Shown: positions 11,510-22,600 of the stretch, piece after piece
How the letters are laid out: each line of letters begins with the position of its first letter
Position numbering within the stretch: position 1 is the stretch's first letter
Assembly: GCF_000340215.1 (NCBI RefSeq)
Contig: NW_006921535.1
Coordinates: 4,140,596 to 4,204,595 of the forward strand
Direction of reading: 5' to 3'
Origin: Pseudocercospora fijiensis CIRAD86
Taxonomy: Eukaryota > Ascomycota > Dothideomycetes > Mycosphaerellales > Mycosphaerellaceae
Length of the DNA stretch: 64,000 nt
The notes under the pieces: model-generated
Database searches by the model: none
What the model was told of the DNA's origin: nothing
What the model saw: the letters and a program-made list of their open reading frames with translations, nothing else
Position numbers and translations under genes: made by a program

Positions 11510-12340
11510 ACTAAGTTACGACGCCTCGTAAGAAGGGACCTAGTGCTTCTACGGGTCGCAATAAGACCGGAAATAGTAGAACGAGTATAGTATATTAACG
11601 TAAGAGGGCTACTACTACTACCGCTAGCTCCGGTACTAGAAAGGGCGTCGCGAGCAAGGCTCTACGTAAGACAACGGCGGGTAAGGCTCTACGTAAGACG
11701 ACAACTAGCGCTTCTACTACTAGTAGCAATCGTACGAAGCGTCGATAGCGCCTAGGAAGTAAGTCCTATTTATAGCCGGTAGCGTAGCCGGTAGCGTAGC
11801 CGGCAGCGTAGCCGGCATTCTTACTATCTTTTTACTAATCCTTCTTTAGCCGTAGCCCTCCGTTAGATTCGGTAGTATTAGAAGAGTTCTAAGCTCCTAA
11901 TCCGTAAAGCTCCTTTCTAACGACTTATTCGCGAAATTGCCTAGGATTATAGAACGGACCTTCGCTTCTAAGCCTCCGCGATAGGCGCCCTTTAAGAGGC
12001 TATAGAAGCCTACCTAGTTCGTATCTTCGAATGTATGTTTCTCTTCTACCTCTTTTCGGACTATACTAATACTATTTTAGCGGTTAACCTTATAGCTATC
12101 TACGCGAAGCGTATAACGATTATAGATAAGGATTTTAAAGCACTCGATTAGATTCTAAAAGGCTAGAATGTCTATATTCGAGATAGTACTAGGTAGGATA
12201 GATATTCTAGTAGGAAGGATATTCGTAGTATTATCTATAAGCTTTTCTATATACGAAATAAGCTGCTGTTATACGGCGCTATATACCGCGCTCTAAATAC
12301 TCTCTAAGCATATATATATAGTATAGTATGCTTTATTAGC
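11510..12340 (+). pseudogene. Histone H3-like gene copy 2, with two introns, RIP-degraded
   Basis: Exon 1 (about 11,510-11,758) encodes a Lys/Thr/Ser-rich tail with repeated KALRKTT words, resembling the H3 tail KAPRKQL. Intron 1 is 11,759-11,849 (GTAAGT donor, TTACTAATC branch site, TTTAG acceptor). Exon 2 (11,850-12,032) continues in frame as GTVALR, then KLLIRKAPF, RLIREIA, TDLRF, ASAIGAL and EAIEAYLV. Intron 2 is 12,033-12,080 (GTATGT, ACTAAT, TTTTAG). Exon 3 resumes VNLIAIYAKRITI..KDF, the H3 alpha-3 region, and the frame runs on about 65 codons past a normal H3 end. Missing Gln/Trp codons appear as TAG/TAA. It is a genomic, intron-bearing copy rather than a retrocopy. The true start is not visible. 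Confidence 0.75.
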
Positions 12341-12372
12341 CGTACGGAATAGAAGTCTCCTAAAATCCCGTT

Positions 12373-13285
12373 AGTACTAAGGAGTTAAAAGGCCGGCTAC
12401 GCTACCGGCTACGCTACCGGCTACGCTGCTAGGTCTTACAAAAAACTAAAAGAAGATAGACATTCTAGTTAATTTGTATTAGTTTGGATTTTTAGAAAAA
12501 GAAAACAAGGAAAAAAGGAAGAAGATTAAAGAACCTAATACTTATAGTTATAGGTATTATCCCTATTCTCTAGACTATATTATATACCTGCTTTCGCAAC
12601 TCTACCTAATACTCCTACTAAATATCCTTATACTCTACCTACTAGAAATTTAACTAGGTACCTAGACCTGTAGCTGCCTCTATATCTTTTACTATCTTCT
12701 ATAGGTTAAAGGACTCCTCTATAGTAGCCTCTACTTCCTTATACAATACGAAGTTACTACCTACCCTATCCTTAATATCTACTAAATAACCTAGAGTTCT
12801 AAGGAACGAACTAGCATTCGGCTATAGTATAGCGAGTAACTAGTAGAACGCCCTATAGAGCTACCTTATAGCTGTTTCGTATATAGTGCCGATATCGAGG
12901 GAGGAGCTATCCTAGTACTTAATATTAGAGTATAGTTTAGTAGGAAAGTATATAAACTTCTTATAGAGAGCTTCGACGGAAATCGATAAGTTCTATCTAG
13001 ATCTAGATAAAGACATTCTACTAAGCAGTTAGGGAATTGAACCGTAAACGAAAGGATAAAATTTATACCTAAGGAGTGCAGTTTCCGAACTAAACTATAA
13101 TGCCTTATATATATATATATATATGCTTTTGATTAGTTAGTGCCCTTAGCTAATTGTCTATAGATTTGAGGTTATATAAGTACCTTTATACAACTACGTA
13201 GCCTAAGTAGGATTCGAAAATTCTATAAGTACTAAGGACTAAAAATGCCGGCTACGCTGCCGGCTACACTGCTAAGTCTTACAAA
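12373..13285. repeat. About 0.9-kb unit flanked by direct repeats of 60-70 bp
   Basis: The flanks 12,373-12,444 and 13,228-13,285 share AGTACTAAGGA, A-rich bases, two or three GCCGGCTACGCT units, then GTCTTACAAA. Between them the minus strand, from about 13,013 to 12,640, reads as a roughly 125-codon frame with RIP-type stops, starting MSLSRSR. I do not recognise the protein. It could be a small element or two chance copies of a dispersed repeat. Confidence 0.45.
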
Positions 13286-13329
13286 GGGCTTGCTTAAAGC
13301 TACGTATACATTCGTATACTTCTTAAAAA

Positions 13330-13440
13330 CCGATAAATTATATAGTTCGAACTAGCTACTTATATAGTTGCTTAGCAAACCAACCTAAACTAAACTAGAG
13401 TTTCGGCTTAGCAAACTAAACTAAACTAACCCGAACTACT
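13330..13440 (+). mobile_element. Second candidate hAT-type end
   Basis: The stretch resembles 3,119-3,235: TATATAGTTCGAA, repeated AAACTAAACTA words, then CCGAACTACTA followed by CGGGGTCTA. CACTG at the first site corresponds to TACTA here, as RIP would give. Orientation is the same as at 3,235. It could be the right end of the hAT element whose transposase lies at 8,031-8,850; that is inference. Confidence 0.35.
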
Positions 13441-13489
13441 ACGGGGTCTACCCGAGAAGTAGTACCTATAGGTTTAGCGGCTATTCTCC

Positions 13490-15036
13490 TACGCGATTTA
13501 CTACGCCCGTAGCGACGTAGAAGTTATCGAGACTATCGACGAAATAGTAGCGGAATTACGTAAGAAACACGCTTCGGACAAACAGGTACAATACCTTCTT
13601 AATAACTAGCGCGAGAAGTCGTATTTATAGGCGACCTAGGTACGGCTAGAAAGCCCTCTTTTAATACAGGTACAGACAACGTCGCCTCTTAAGAGCTATT
13701 ATAACGCTATTAAATACGATAAGAAGAAGGAGATAGTCTAGCTATCTATATATAGCATAATAGTCGAGCTAATAACGGTTAACGCTCGATAATTATAGAA
13801 GGCAGACCTCTAATTATATAGAGTTAGGAAAACTACTAACTTCTAGAAGATTAAAGAGCTGCCTTTATTCGAGCGGCTTCAACCTTTAGCGGCTTAGGAC
13901 CTTATTAGAAAGCAGCTATCGATTATAGAAGAGTATAAAGCAAAGGGCCTTCCGACTTACTATAGCCTTATACTATATAATAGATAGAAGCCGGCTTACT
14001 ATAACTGCCTTCTATAGTTTTAGACATACCTGCCTTATTACTATATCCTTAGATTCTACCTGTTTATTACGCCTTTAATACTCTAGCAATAACAGGTATA
14101 CGTCAATTAATATACCGGCTTCAATTCTATATAGATTAGTCTATATTAGAAGTAGCGAGATAGCAATTAACTATAGCTAGAAGGATACGAAGACACACGG
14201 AAGCTATAGACTATAGGCGACCTATATCTTCGTAATTTAAGGTTATACTATAACGAGGCTATAGAAGGCCTTTCTTAGTACTTCTATCGTATACGCGACG
14301 ATAAGACCGTTAATCTAGTAGTACGCGATAGCTATATACGCGGCTTCCTTCGTAAGGTTAAGGATACGCTATATAGCGTTACTAACTACTCGATTACTAA
14401 TTACTACGAGAGCGGCGCCCCTAAGGTTACCTTTATAAGTAAGCGGCCGCGGTAGTAGACCTTATACTTTCTAGCGTAGCTAACGACTCTAACTCGATCG
14501 ATAACCTTAACCCTCCGAGCGCTAGCTATAGCGCGGCCGCTGCGATAGCGATAACAATAGCGTATTAATTAGGCTCTATTATCGTTACCTACGCGCCCTC
14601 ACTTCGAGCCGCTACGTCGCGAGTCGCTACTAGATATATAGTCGGTATAGCCTATAGATATTAACTTAGTTAAAGAGATAGATTTAATAGGCGATACGCC
14701 TCGAGCGTCGAATACGTCCTTTATCGACCTTATAACGCCTTAGCGGCCGTTACGAGTTATAGACCTTAGATTAGAGGCATTAGTAGCTTCTTAATACGAC
14801 TAGATAAATAACGACGATATAATATATAAGATAAAAAGTAAGAGAAGGACTTCTAATCGATACGGCGATAGTAATAAGAGGTAGAGATAACATAGCGATA
14901 GCAACAAGAGGTAGAGTTGATATAGCGATAGCAACGTCGTTAAAATAGCTTCTATATATAGGCCTATAGTACTAGTAATACGTATTAATATTAGAGTTAA
15001 CCCCTGTCTATCTAGTTAACTAGTTAGGCAAGCCGT
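13490..15036 (+). pseudogene. Unrecognised RIP-degraded reading frame of about 515 codons
   Basis: One plus-strand frame reads protein-like from about 13,490 to the island edge, broken only by TAG and TAA. Recognisable words include VIETIDEIVAELRKKHASDK near the start, EGYEDTRKL, then NYYESGAPKVTFISKR near 14,430, and a Ser/Arg/Asp-rich low-complexity stretch at 14,840-14,940. I cannot assign a family. It may be a Gag-like or transposase-like protein, or a captured host gene. The frame happens to stay open past 15,036 into normal DNA, which looks accidental. Confidence 0.4.
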
Positions 15037-15537
15037 CGTGCTAAGAACACCCTCCTTCTTAACCCCAATCGTTACCTTAGCTAAGGCCATTTTAATCCGG
15101 AACAGGTTATACCACTATATCGGGACTCTGTCAGCAAACTTTGGTGGCTGCAGCCCAGAAGAGTGGTACACTAAAATCTTTGGACAATCGCCTCCATCTG
15201 TTTCTCAATGGGCGAAGCCATGAAATCGCAGCGGAAGGACTCAACCTCGACGACTTTCCATCGTATCTAGTTGATCTCCAACCACCAAGCTTCGATAGCA
15301 GCACTGGAATGCTTCGCATGGCGACAGTAACCAGATCTTAGCAACAGTTCTCGAGAGTCTCAACATGATGGGAAGTGGTCCAGTCTGAGGCACTGTCCAA
15401 TCAGTCGCTACCTCGGCCAATGCAGTCTTGATTCCTTGAGCCGTAGCTAAGCTGTACGTCGTGTACCATCGAACTTTCACATACCATCTCTTGCCAAGGT
15501 GCTTTGCGATAATACAAGCACCCTCTCTCCTTTCACC
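15037..15537. other. Island A border and upstream region of the thiolase gene
   Basis: Composition changes from CA/TG-poor island DNA to ordinary sequence at about 15,040-15,100. Small overlapping frames on both strands look like chance. The last part is expected to hold the promoter and 5' leader of the thiolase gene. No clear motif was identified. Confidence 0.6.
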
Positions 15538-16972
<1,435 letters not shown>

Positions 16973-17657
16973 GAAGAACACTGTATCAGTAAAAGCATGT
17001 AGATATGGATAATGAAGGAGGAGCACGTGAAAGCACGGTCGTGACCTGAAACTGGGCCGCATGAAAGCAGGGTCCTTGTTGTAGGTACTGTAGTGGATGG
17101 AGTTCGTACGGAAAGTGGTCTTCTCTGGTGACAGATGAGTGCCGAAGGTGAACGTCTGACTCCAACTTTCTGTTTCCTGCCTGAAACTTGATTGCTTGAG
17201 GATAGCGTGAAGGCGTGAAGGCAGCGAGCACGGCGATGATGGCATGTTGCGGGTGTCAGAGGCGCAACGGTAGTTCTTAATGCAGGTCACTTGTTAGCGT
17301 GTTTTCGGTGGCAGAACGGACACTCGAACTCCTGTTCACAGCCAGCAACTTCTACATCGGCGTCGCTGCGCCTGCTCGCCTGCCAGACACCACATCCTCA
17401 CTTCTTGGACCGCCAAGTCCCCGTTTGCCCTTCACGCAGGCAGCCGGGGCGTGTGTGACTGGAGTGCAGTGCTGTCCAGGCACCGCTGGTTCTATCGACA
17501 AGTCCAAGCCCAGGAGATCGCGTCCTCCGTCTCCGTCCCGCACGGAGTCCTGAAAACAACACGACAACCACATATCGCCACCACCACCTAGAAACACCCG
17601 ATACATCCAGCGCAGCCATATCGCTAAACGCGCCTGGGGCGCCCCACATCGCCCAAT
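16973..17657. other. Thiolase-kinesin intergenic region
   Basis: About 0.7 kb that should contain the 3' end of the thiolase transcript and the promoter and leader of the kinesin gene. The last 250 bases are CACC/CCAC-rich, common in fungal leaders. I see no further gene. Confidence 0.5.
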
Positions 17658-20471
17658 ATGTCGACCGCCAACACAATCAAGGTCGTCGCTCGTTTCCGAC
17701 CCCAAAACAAAGTCGAAGCCGCAGCTGGGAGCGAGCCTATCGTCGACTTTATCAGCGACGACACCTGTAGCATCAGCAGCAAAGAAGCCAGCGGCAGCTT
17801 CACCTTCGATCGCGTATTCCCCACCAACACCCAGCAGCATGATGTGTTCGACTACTCCATCCGTAGCACCGTCGACGATGTCCTGGCAGGCTACAATGGC
17901 ACAGTCTTCGCCTACGGACAGACTGGATCCGGAAAGACATACACCATGATGGGCGCCGACATCAACGACGACGCCGCCAAAGGTATCATTCCTCGCATTG
18001 TCGAGCAGATTTTCACCACCATCATGCGAAGTGACCAGAACATTGAATTCATGGTCAAAGTCAGCTACATGGAAATCTATATGGAAAAGATCAGAGATTT
18101 GCTCATACCGCAGAATGACAATCTGGCTGTGCATGAAGACAAGCAGCGAGGCGTGTACGTGAAAGGCTTGGGAGAGTTCTACGTAGGATCCGCGGGAGAA
18201 GTTTACACCATCCTGGAAAGGGGAGGTCAAGCAAGAGCTGTCGCATCTACAAACATGAATCAGGAATCCTCGCGATCGCACTCAATCTTCGTCATTGAGG
18301 TCACGCAGAAGAACGTCGAGACTGGCTCTGCTCGGTCGGGTCGCCTGTTCTTGGTCGACTTGGCAGGTTCAGAAAAGGTCGGCAAGACTGGTGCGAGTGG
18401 TCAGACTCTCGAAGAGGCGAAAAAGATCAACAAGTCGCTCTCCGCCCTCGGCATGGTCATCAACGCCCTGTCGGATGGCAAGAGCAACCACATCCCTTAT
18501 CGAGACTCGAAGCTCACCCGTATCCTGCAAGAATCGCTCGGTGGTAACTCGCGGACCACGCTCATTATCAACTGTTCTCCTATGTCATACAACGATGCCG
18601 AGACACTCTCCACACTGCGATTCGGCGAACGTGCAAAGACGATCAAACAGAAGGCCAAGATCAACGAGGAGCTCTCGCCTGCTCAGCTAAAGCAGCTTCT
18701 CAAGAAAGCGCAAGGACAGCTTACGACTTTCGAGTCATATATATCTTCGCTGGAAGGCGAAGTTGGGCAGTGGCGAAAGGGCGAGTCAGTGTCGAAAGAG
18801 AGATGGGTACCGGCTCTCAAAGAATACAAAGCACCAACAGACGCACCACCGAGAGCCCAGACGCCAACGAGCAGAGTCAAGGCTCAAGATGGGGCTGGAA
18901 CTCCGGGACCAGACAGCAGACAAGACTTGGAGAGAGTGGCTACGCCTAGTCTCCCTCTCGAAAAAGACGAAAAGGAGGAATTTCTCAAGAGGGAGAATGA
19001 GTTGCAGGACCAGCTTGCGGAGAAGGAACGCAGCCTAGAAGCTGCCGAGCAGGCTCTCCAGGCCGCACGCACCGAACTCAAGGATTTGCGAGAATCACAT
19101 GCCACGATCATGCACGCGAAGGAGGCCTTGCAGAGTCAGACCGAGTCTCTCAAGATGCAGGTCGAGAAGATAGAATTTGAGACCAAAGAGGCTGCCATCA
19201 CGATGGACTCTCTGAAGGAAGCCAATGCCGAACTTACACAAGAGCTTGACGACGTGAAAAACCAATTGCTAGATGCCAAGATGTCGGCAAAGGAGTCTTC
19301 TGCGATGCTCGACGAAAAGGAAAGATTGAAGAAAGAGCGCATGGCGGCGATGATGGCTGGTTTCGACCTAGGAGACGGCATGATGTCGCAGAGCGAAATT
19401 CAGGTCAGGGAGATGATCCAACAAGTGCAGAGCCTGTTGGAGATCGCAGATAGCGGAGAATCAGTGGCGCCGGACGAGCTGCACGCGCTCAAGGACAGAT
19501 TGATTGAAGTGCAGGGTCTGGTCAGACAAGCTGACATTAGCGCCAATGGCCATGCCGACAGTGCGCAGACTGCTATTCTGGAGCAGAAGCTCAGCCAAGC
19601 CCAGCGGGAATACCAGGAATTGCTTGAGAAGAACCTTTCCGAAGCTGATGTGGAAGAGGTCAAGCGAAGTCTCTTTGAGTCTATGTCTGCACAGCAAAAC
19701 GGCAATGGCCACTCTGCTGACTTCGAGGATGCGCTGAAGCGGCAACAAGAAGAAAACGGCCGTATTCGAAGCGAGCTCGAGGCTCTTCGGAAGCAAGCAG
19801 TGAACGGAGCTAATGGTGGCACACTCAGCAAGCAGCTTTCAGATTTCGATGCGATCAAGAAGTCACTTATGCGCGACCTCCAAAACCGATGCGAGCGCGT
19901 CGTCGAACTCGAGATCAGTCTCGACAGCACCCGGGAACAGTACAACTCGATCCTCCGAAGCAGCAACTCCAAGCAACAGCAGAAGAAGCTCGCCTTCCTC
20001 GAGCGCAATCTCGAACAGCTTACCCTTGTGCAAAAACAGCTTGTCGAGCAAAATGCACAGCTCAAGAAGGAAGTCGCCATCGCCGAACGCAAGCTGGTGG
20101 CGCGAGGCGAGCGCATCCGCGGTCTTGAGGGTCTTGTGCAAGAAAGCCAAGAGAAACTCATGCTTGCTAACCATAAGTATGAACACGATACAGTTCTTCT
20201 ACACGATCATATTGCTGACTCCAGTACTAGATTCGAAAGCCAGCTTATGGCTGTCAAAGAGCGTCTCGAGGCTGCCAAAACCGGATCTACTCGGGGACTG
20301 CCTAATTCCCCTGCACCGAACACATTTGGCAACAATCCTTTCGGTAGGATAGCGAAGCCACTGCGAGGTGGTGGGGGCGGCGACCAACCTGCCGTGCCAA
20401 CGCTTGCAGGACTGCAGAACCAAGAGGGCGGTAGCAAGCGCAGCTCATGGTTCTTCCAGCAGCGGTCTTAG
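17658..20471 (+). CDS. Conventional kinesin heavy chain (kinesin-1)
   Basis: Plus-end-directed microtubule motor moving vesicles and organelles in hyphae. A single exon of 937 aa. Motor domain about residues 5-335: P-loop GQTGSGKT at 87-94, switch I NQESSRSH at 201-208, switch II DLAGSE at 234-239, then the neck linker/neck (KAKINEELSPAQLKQLL). Long coiled-coil stalk from about 430 to 870 with a Gly/Asn-rich break near 680-725. The tail has an IAK-type autoinhibitory motif (GRIAKPLRGG, near 898-900), diagnostic of kinesin-1. Fungal kinesin-1 normally works without light chains. The ATG lies in a good context (CAATATGTC) after a C-rich leader. Length is normal for the fungal family. Confidence 0.96.
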   Translation: MSTANTIKVVARFRPQNKVEAAAGSEPIVDFISDDTCSISSKEASGSFTFDRVFPTNTQQHDVFDYSIRSTVDDVLAGYNGTVFAYGQTGSGKTYTMMGADINDDAAKGIIPRIVEQIFTTIMRSDQNIEFMVKVSYMEIYMEKIRDLLIPQNDNLAVHEDKQRGVYVKGLGEFYVGSAGEVYTILERGGQARAVASTNMNQESSRSHSIFVIEVTQKNVETGSARSGRLFLVDLAGSEKVGKTGASGQTLEEAKKINKSLSALGMVINALSDGKSNHIPYRDSKLTRILQESLGGNSRTTLIINCSPMSYNDAETLSTLRFGERAKTIKQKAKINEELSPAQLKQLLKKAQGQLTTFESYISSLEGEVGQWRKGESVSKERWVPALKEYKAPTDAPPRAQTPTSRVKAQDGAGTPGPDSRQDLERVATPSLPLEKDEKEEFLKRENELQDQLAEKERSLEAAEQALQAARTELKDLRESHATIMHAKEALQSQTESLKMQVEKIEFETKEAAITMDSLKEANAELTQELDDVKNQLLDAKMSAKESSAMLDEKERLKKERMAAMMAGFDLGDGMMSQSEIQVREMIQQVQSLLEIADSGESVAPDELHALKDRLIEVQGLVRQADISANGHADSAQTAILEQKLSQAQREYQELLEKNLSEADVEEVKRSLFESMSAQQNGNGHSADFEDALKRQQEENGRIRSELEALRKQAVNGANGGTLSKQLSDFDAIKKSLMRDLQNRCERVVELEISLDSTREQYNSILRSSNSKQQQKKLAFLERNLEQLTLVQKQLVEQNAQLKKEVAIAERKLVARGERIRGLEGLVQESQEKLMLANHKYEHDTVLLHDHIADSSTRFESQLMAVKERLEAAKTGSTRGLPNSPAPNTFGNNPFGRIAKPLRGGGGGDQPAVPTLAGLQNQEGGSKRSSWFFQQRS

Positions 20472-20937
20472 GGAACGCGCTTGAAAGATCGGTGCCGGAA
20501 ATGGCTTTCTAAAGGTAGGCCGGGTGGAACATTGTCATGATATGGCCATAGATGGTGATGAGTGTGAGCATGCTTTATTGTTGCCTGCTGTTTCGACAGC
20601 ACACGATACCCCAGCGCTTTTTTGGATGTTTTTGGACGACTGACGGTGAGAGGCGCATGGGATGGATGGATCAATGGATGCATTATGGCATGTTGTGCGT
20701 CTGAGTCTTTTATCTATACTACTATGCTCATGGATTAGAGTCAAGAGGAATAGGATTTGCATCGCATCGCTGACAATATGGTGGTATATGGTCCCTCCCT
20801 GTCGTCTTGCCATGTGCCTGTTCGTGTTCGTGTTTGTTCGTACGCACATGGCACGTGTTTTCCCATCCTGGTCCTGGTCGTGTGTGCGAGCTCCACCTCG
20901 GCTCTTGTTCGCAATCTCTTCCACAACACACATCCCA
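20472..20937. other. Kinesin 3' region and seryl-tRNA synthetase leader
   Basis: The synthetase frame is open upstream to 20,662, but that stretch lacks protein-like composition and is better read as leader and promoter. No other feature was seen. Confidence 0.5.
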
Positions 20938-22524
20938 ATGTCAGCTCCATACGTCTGCACAGGCTGCCGACGCAGTCTCCTAAATTTTCAATTGAAGAAC
21001 GGCGCATACCGGAAATATGCGACGCGACCTTCCTTCGCACCAAAACCCGTCCTCGACCTAAAACACATTCGACAAGCTCCAGGTCTCTACGAACAGAACT
21101 GCGAAGATCGAAATTACAAGGCTTTCTCGAAAAACAGCTGGAAGATCCTTGAACTGCATGAAAAGACTGCGCAGTTACAGAAAGAGGCGGTTGGGTTGCG
21201 GCAGAGGAGTAATGCTATTGGTAAAGAGAGACAGCAGAAGCACGATGGGGATGGAGGAGAGGGATGGAGGGGGGAAGCGAAAGAGATTAAGAAGAAGTTG
21301 CAAGACTTTGAGGCGCGGGAAAAAGAGATGAAGGAAGAGATGGAGAAATTGGCATTAGAGTTGCCGAATTTGAGTTCTGTTTACACGCCTGTTGGGGAGG
21401 AGCCGACGGTGAGAGAAGAGATTGGAACCAGAAGACCGGAGAAGAGCTCGGGTAAAAGTCATGTCGAAATCGGGAAAGAGCTGGATATTCTTGACTTTGA
21501 AGCATCAGCTACGACGAGTGGCTGGGGATGGTACTTCCTCAAAAATGAGGGTGCCTTGCTCGAACAAGCACTCATTCAATATGCTCTATCTGTCGCTATG
21601 AAAAGAGGCTGGAAAGTATTGACGCCTCCGAGTTTGGTATACGAGCATATCGCACATGCGTGCGGCTTCATGCCCAGGGATCAAAACGGTGAGACTCAGA
21701 TTTATGAGATCTCCGGAGAGGAAGGTCACGATAAGCCGAAACTTGTCCTCGCTGGCACGGCGGAGATACCTTTTGCTGGATCTCAGGCGAACAAAACGCT
21801 CAGTGCCAGTGACTTGCCACTCAAAGTGATTGGACCTAGCAGATGTTATCGCGCGGAAGCTGGGGCTAGGGGAGTCGATACCAAGGGTTTGTATCGTGTT
21901 CATGAGTTTACGAAGGTTGAGATGTTTGCTTGGACTGCGCCTCCTCCTTCGCCTGATGAGGATCGGTTTGGTATGGAAGAGGAACGAGATCAGAGTGAGC
22001 AGGTTTTCGAGGAGATGCTTGAGATGCAGAAAGAAATTTTGTCTTCTCTTGGCCTCCATGCTAAGGTTCTGGAAATGCCTACCTCCGACCTCGGAGCTTC
22101 TGCAACTAGGAAGGTTGATATCGAGGCCTACTTCCCTTCTCGACGAAGTATCAATGATGGGTATGGCGAGGTTACGAGTGTGAGTATTTGTACCGACTAC
22201 CAAAGTCGAAGACTAGCTACGCGATTCAAAGGTCAAGCAGCGAAATTGGGGTACCCACACACGGTGAATGGGACTGCTATGGCTGTTCCGAGAGTTCTGG
22301 CTTGTTTGATTGAGAATCATTATGATGAGGTCGAGAGGGCTGTGAAGGTTCCGAATGTGCTGAGGAGGTTTTTGCCTGGGGGGATGGAGGTCATTGGTGG
22401 CGTGGAGCAGGAGAAGGTCGCGACTTTGATTGGGCCTGAGGGACTGCATGCTGGGTATACGAAGGAGCATTTTCATGGTAGGCCAGGGCTTGAGGATGGC
22501 GTTGCTAGAGAGAGGGGGGAGTGA
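20938..22524 (+). CDS. Seryl-tRNA synthetase, probably mitochondrial
   Basis: Class II synthetase that charges tRNA-Ser with serine. 528 aa from the ATG at 20,938, no intron. The start is chosen because the preceding 92 in-frame codons look like leader and because residues 1-34 (Arg-rich, few acids) suit a mitochondrial presequence. Residues 40-150 form the tRNA-binding antiparallel coiled-coil arm. The catalytic domain shows the serine-binding loop GTAEIPFAG at 273-281, motif 2 with SRCYRAEAG..GLYRVHEFTKVEMF at 301-330, and motif 3 GTAMAVPRVLACLIENH at 445-461 (Pro replaces the usual Gly before the motif-3 Arg). Similar in size to fungal mitochondrial SerRS (Dia4-type). A cytosolic form cannot be ruled out by sequence alone. 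Confidence 0.92.
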   Translation: MSAPYVCTGCRRSLLNFQLKNGAYRKYATRPSFAPKPVLDLKHIRQAPGLYEQNCEDRNYKAFSKNSWKILELHEKTAQLQKEAVGLRQRSNAIGKERQQKHDGDGGEGWRGEAKEIKKKLQDFEAREKEMKEEMEKLALELPNLSSVYTPVGEEPTVREEIGTRRPEKSSGKSHVEIGKELDILDFEASATTSGWGWYFLKNEGALLEQALIQYALSVAMKRGWKVLTPPSLVYEHIAHACGFMPRDQNGETQIYEISGEEGHDKPKLVLAGTAEIPFAGSQANKTLSASDLPLKVIGPSRCYRAEAGARGVDTKGLYRVHEFTKVEMFAWTAPPPSPDEDRFGMEEERDQSEQVFEEMLEMQKEILSSLGLHAKVLEMPTSDLGASATRKVDIEAYFPSRRSINDGYGEVTSVSICTDYQSRRLATRFKGQAAKLGYPHTVNGTAMAVPRVLACLIENHYDEVERAVKVPNVLRRFLPGGMEVIGGVEQEKVATLIGPEGLHAGYTKEHFHGRPGLEDGVARERGE

Positions 22525-22600
22525 AGTGATGACAAAAAGTTTCCCTTCGTGCTGTCTCCCGCCAAACTTCACCAACATCATAGGCGAGGCGACTGCAACG

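Noticed and set aside
15499..15537. Longer thiolase N-terminus from 15,499
   Set aside because: The codon is GTG and an ATG in good context lies 13 codons later.
17352..18281. 309-aa minus-strand frame antisense to the kinesin motor
   Set aside because: Shadow of the highly conserved kinesin coding sequence.
20662..20937. 92-residue N-terminal extension of the seryl-tRNA synthetase
   Set aside because: Starts at a non-ATG codon and looks like leader sequence; the 20,938 ATG gives a fitting mitochondrial presequence.
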